A DNA stretch of 25,054 bases from Synergistales bacterium (GTDB taxonomy: Bacteria; Synergistota; Synergistia; Synergistales; Aminobacteriaceae): contig BNVG01000015.1 of NCBI GenBank assembly GCA_025997935.1, positions 1-25,054 of the forward strand. The letters run 5' to 3'. The notes under the pieces were generated by a model. It was not told where the DNA came from, made no database searches, and saw only the letters and a program-made list of their open reading frames with translations. The position numbers and the translations under genes are program-made. Below are positions 24,522-25,054 of this stretch, piece after piece. Positions within the stretch are counted from its first letter, which is position 1; every line of letters begins with the position of its first letter.

Positions 24522-24773
24522 ATGACCAGACAGGAGATTTTTAGCGCCCTAAACGAGGTGTTCCGCGACGTCTTTGATGACGAAGACCTCGCGGTTGGCG
24601 AAACCACGACGGCCTCCGACGTGGAGGGCTGGGACAGCTTCGCTCACGTCAATTTGATACTGTCTGTGGAGAGGCGTTTCGATATGAAGTTCACGATGGT
24701 GGAAGTTACGGACATGAAGAACGTAGGCGCTATGGCCGATATTTTGTCCGCTCGCGCGACGGTCTATAAATAA
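24522..24773 (+). CDS. Acyl carrier protein
   Basis: This 83-residue acidic four-helix protein carries the phosphopantetheine attachment motif WDSFAHVNLI, with the serine at S39. The form resembles stand-alone ACPs paired with FkbH-like proteins more than fatty-acid AcpP (which has DSLDTVEL). It probably receives the unit loaded by the upstream FkbH-like enzyme. ATG start, 21 nt after the FkbH stop, with GGAGGAG upstream. The next gene begins about 20 nt later. Confidence 0.9.
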   Translation: MTRQEIFSALNEVFRDVFDDEDLAVGETTTASDVEGWDSFAHVNLILSVERRFDMKFTMVEVTDMKNVGAMADILSARATVYK

Positions 24774-24792
24774 AGCCGGAGGTAAAACGGAT

Positions 24793-25054
24793 ATTAACGT
24801 TCATCACGTCGGATATTTTGTAAAAGATATAGAGTCGGCAAGGCGCGTTTTCATGCTTCTTGGCTTTGCGCCTTCGGGTGATGTGGTTCGGGACGCCGCG
24901 CGCGGCGTGGATATACTTTTTATGTCAAACGGCCCGTTTCGTGTGGAGCTTATAGCTCCAATAGACAGTTCATCACCCATGTACCCGCTCTACAAAAAAC
25001 ACAAAAATATGCCTTACCATATATGTTACGAGTGTGAGGATATAGAACGTACCA
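24793..25054 (+). CDS. VOC-superfamily (glyoxalase-like) protein, 3' truncated, non-AUG start
   Basis: An 87-codon open frame runs off the window end. It reads as a vicinal-oxygen-chelate protein: INVHHVGYFVKDIESAR at the start, VELIAP in the middle and PYHICYEC near the end. These supply the expected metal ligands at about H5, E52 and H76. Homologues normally begin one or two residues before the HHVGY-type motif, which here puts the start at ATT (24793), about 10 nt after GCCGGAGG (24776-24783). No ATG, GTG or TTG occurs in frame between the ACP stop and this point, so the start is either the rare AUU (or the ACG at 24787) or a sequence error. VOC proteins recur in ACP/FkbH clusters, but their role there is not settled. 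Confidence 0.65.
   Translation, partial: MNVHHVGYFVKDIESARRVFMLLGFAPSGDVVRDAARGVDILFMSNGPFRVELIAPIDSSSPMYPLYKKHKNMPYHICYECEDIERT

Overview
The window reads as a stretch of chromosome from a diderm anaerobic bacterium, most likely a member of Synergistota. The main pointer is the 715-residue secreted protein at 5823-7970. It ends in a glycine-rich stretch with a single cysteine, then a hydrophobic helix and a basic tail, the layout of the Synergist-CTERM sorting signal. Codon use is fairly GC-rich with AT-rich intergenic regions, and TTG/GTG starts are frequent. I see no tRNA, rRNA, CRISPR array, insertion sequence or prophage.

Layout. (1) 1-3891, + strand: a housekeeping operon with a 5'-truncated PgpH-type 7TM HD phosphohydrolase, the rRNA-maturation nuclease ybeY, and a CorC/HlyC-type CNNM-CBS membrane protein. 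(2) 3874-4322: a small cassette holding a DUF1778/TacA-type antitoxin with its own promoter and a candidate operator. It is bounded by a perfect 18-bp direct repeat that copies the last bases of the corC-like gene, and no toxin gene is present. (3) argG on the - strand, with a near-consensus promoter overlapped by a candidate ARG box. (4) The large Synergist-CTERM surface protein. (5) On the - strand, ftcD followed by a membrane-anchored J-domain protein, with a perfect 14+3+14 palindrome between them. (6) 10023-16647, + strand: a tightly packed six-gene run of HpcH/HpaI aldolase, prmA, mtaB, a short Hsp70, a J-domain/helical-repeat protein and a UbiA-type prenyltransferase, with three ATGA-type or 8-nt overlaps. 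(7) On the - strand, a GT2 polyprenyl-phosphate sugar synthase-like gene followed by a multi-pass membrane protein resembling a GT-C enzyme. (8) On the + strand, a mannonate dehydratase-like gene followed 2 nt later by an Slt70-like lytic transglycosylase. (9) From 22713 to the window end: a long FkbH-like HAD-IIIC protein, an acyl carrier protein and a truncated VOC-family gene. This is the start of a carrier-protein-based biosynthetic cluster running off the window.

How the genes fit together. Themes are translation and RNA maturation (ybeY, prmA, mtaB), proteostasis (a dedicated short Hsp70 with an adjacent J-protein, plus a second J-protein in the membrane), and envelope work (UbiA, GT2, GT-C-like protein, Slt, CorC-like protein, Synergist-CTERM protein). 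The parts most worth a second look are the repeat-bounded solitary antitoxin cassette, the Hsp70/J/helical-repeat pair, the lipid-linked-sugar gene group, the FkbH-ACP-VOC cluster with its apparent non-AUG start, and several perfect inverted repeats in divergent or internal promoter regions.
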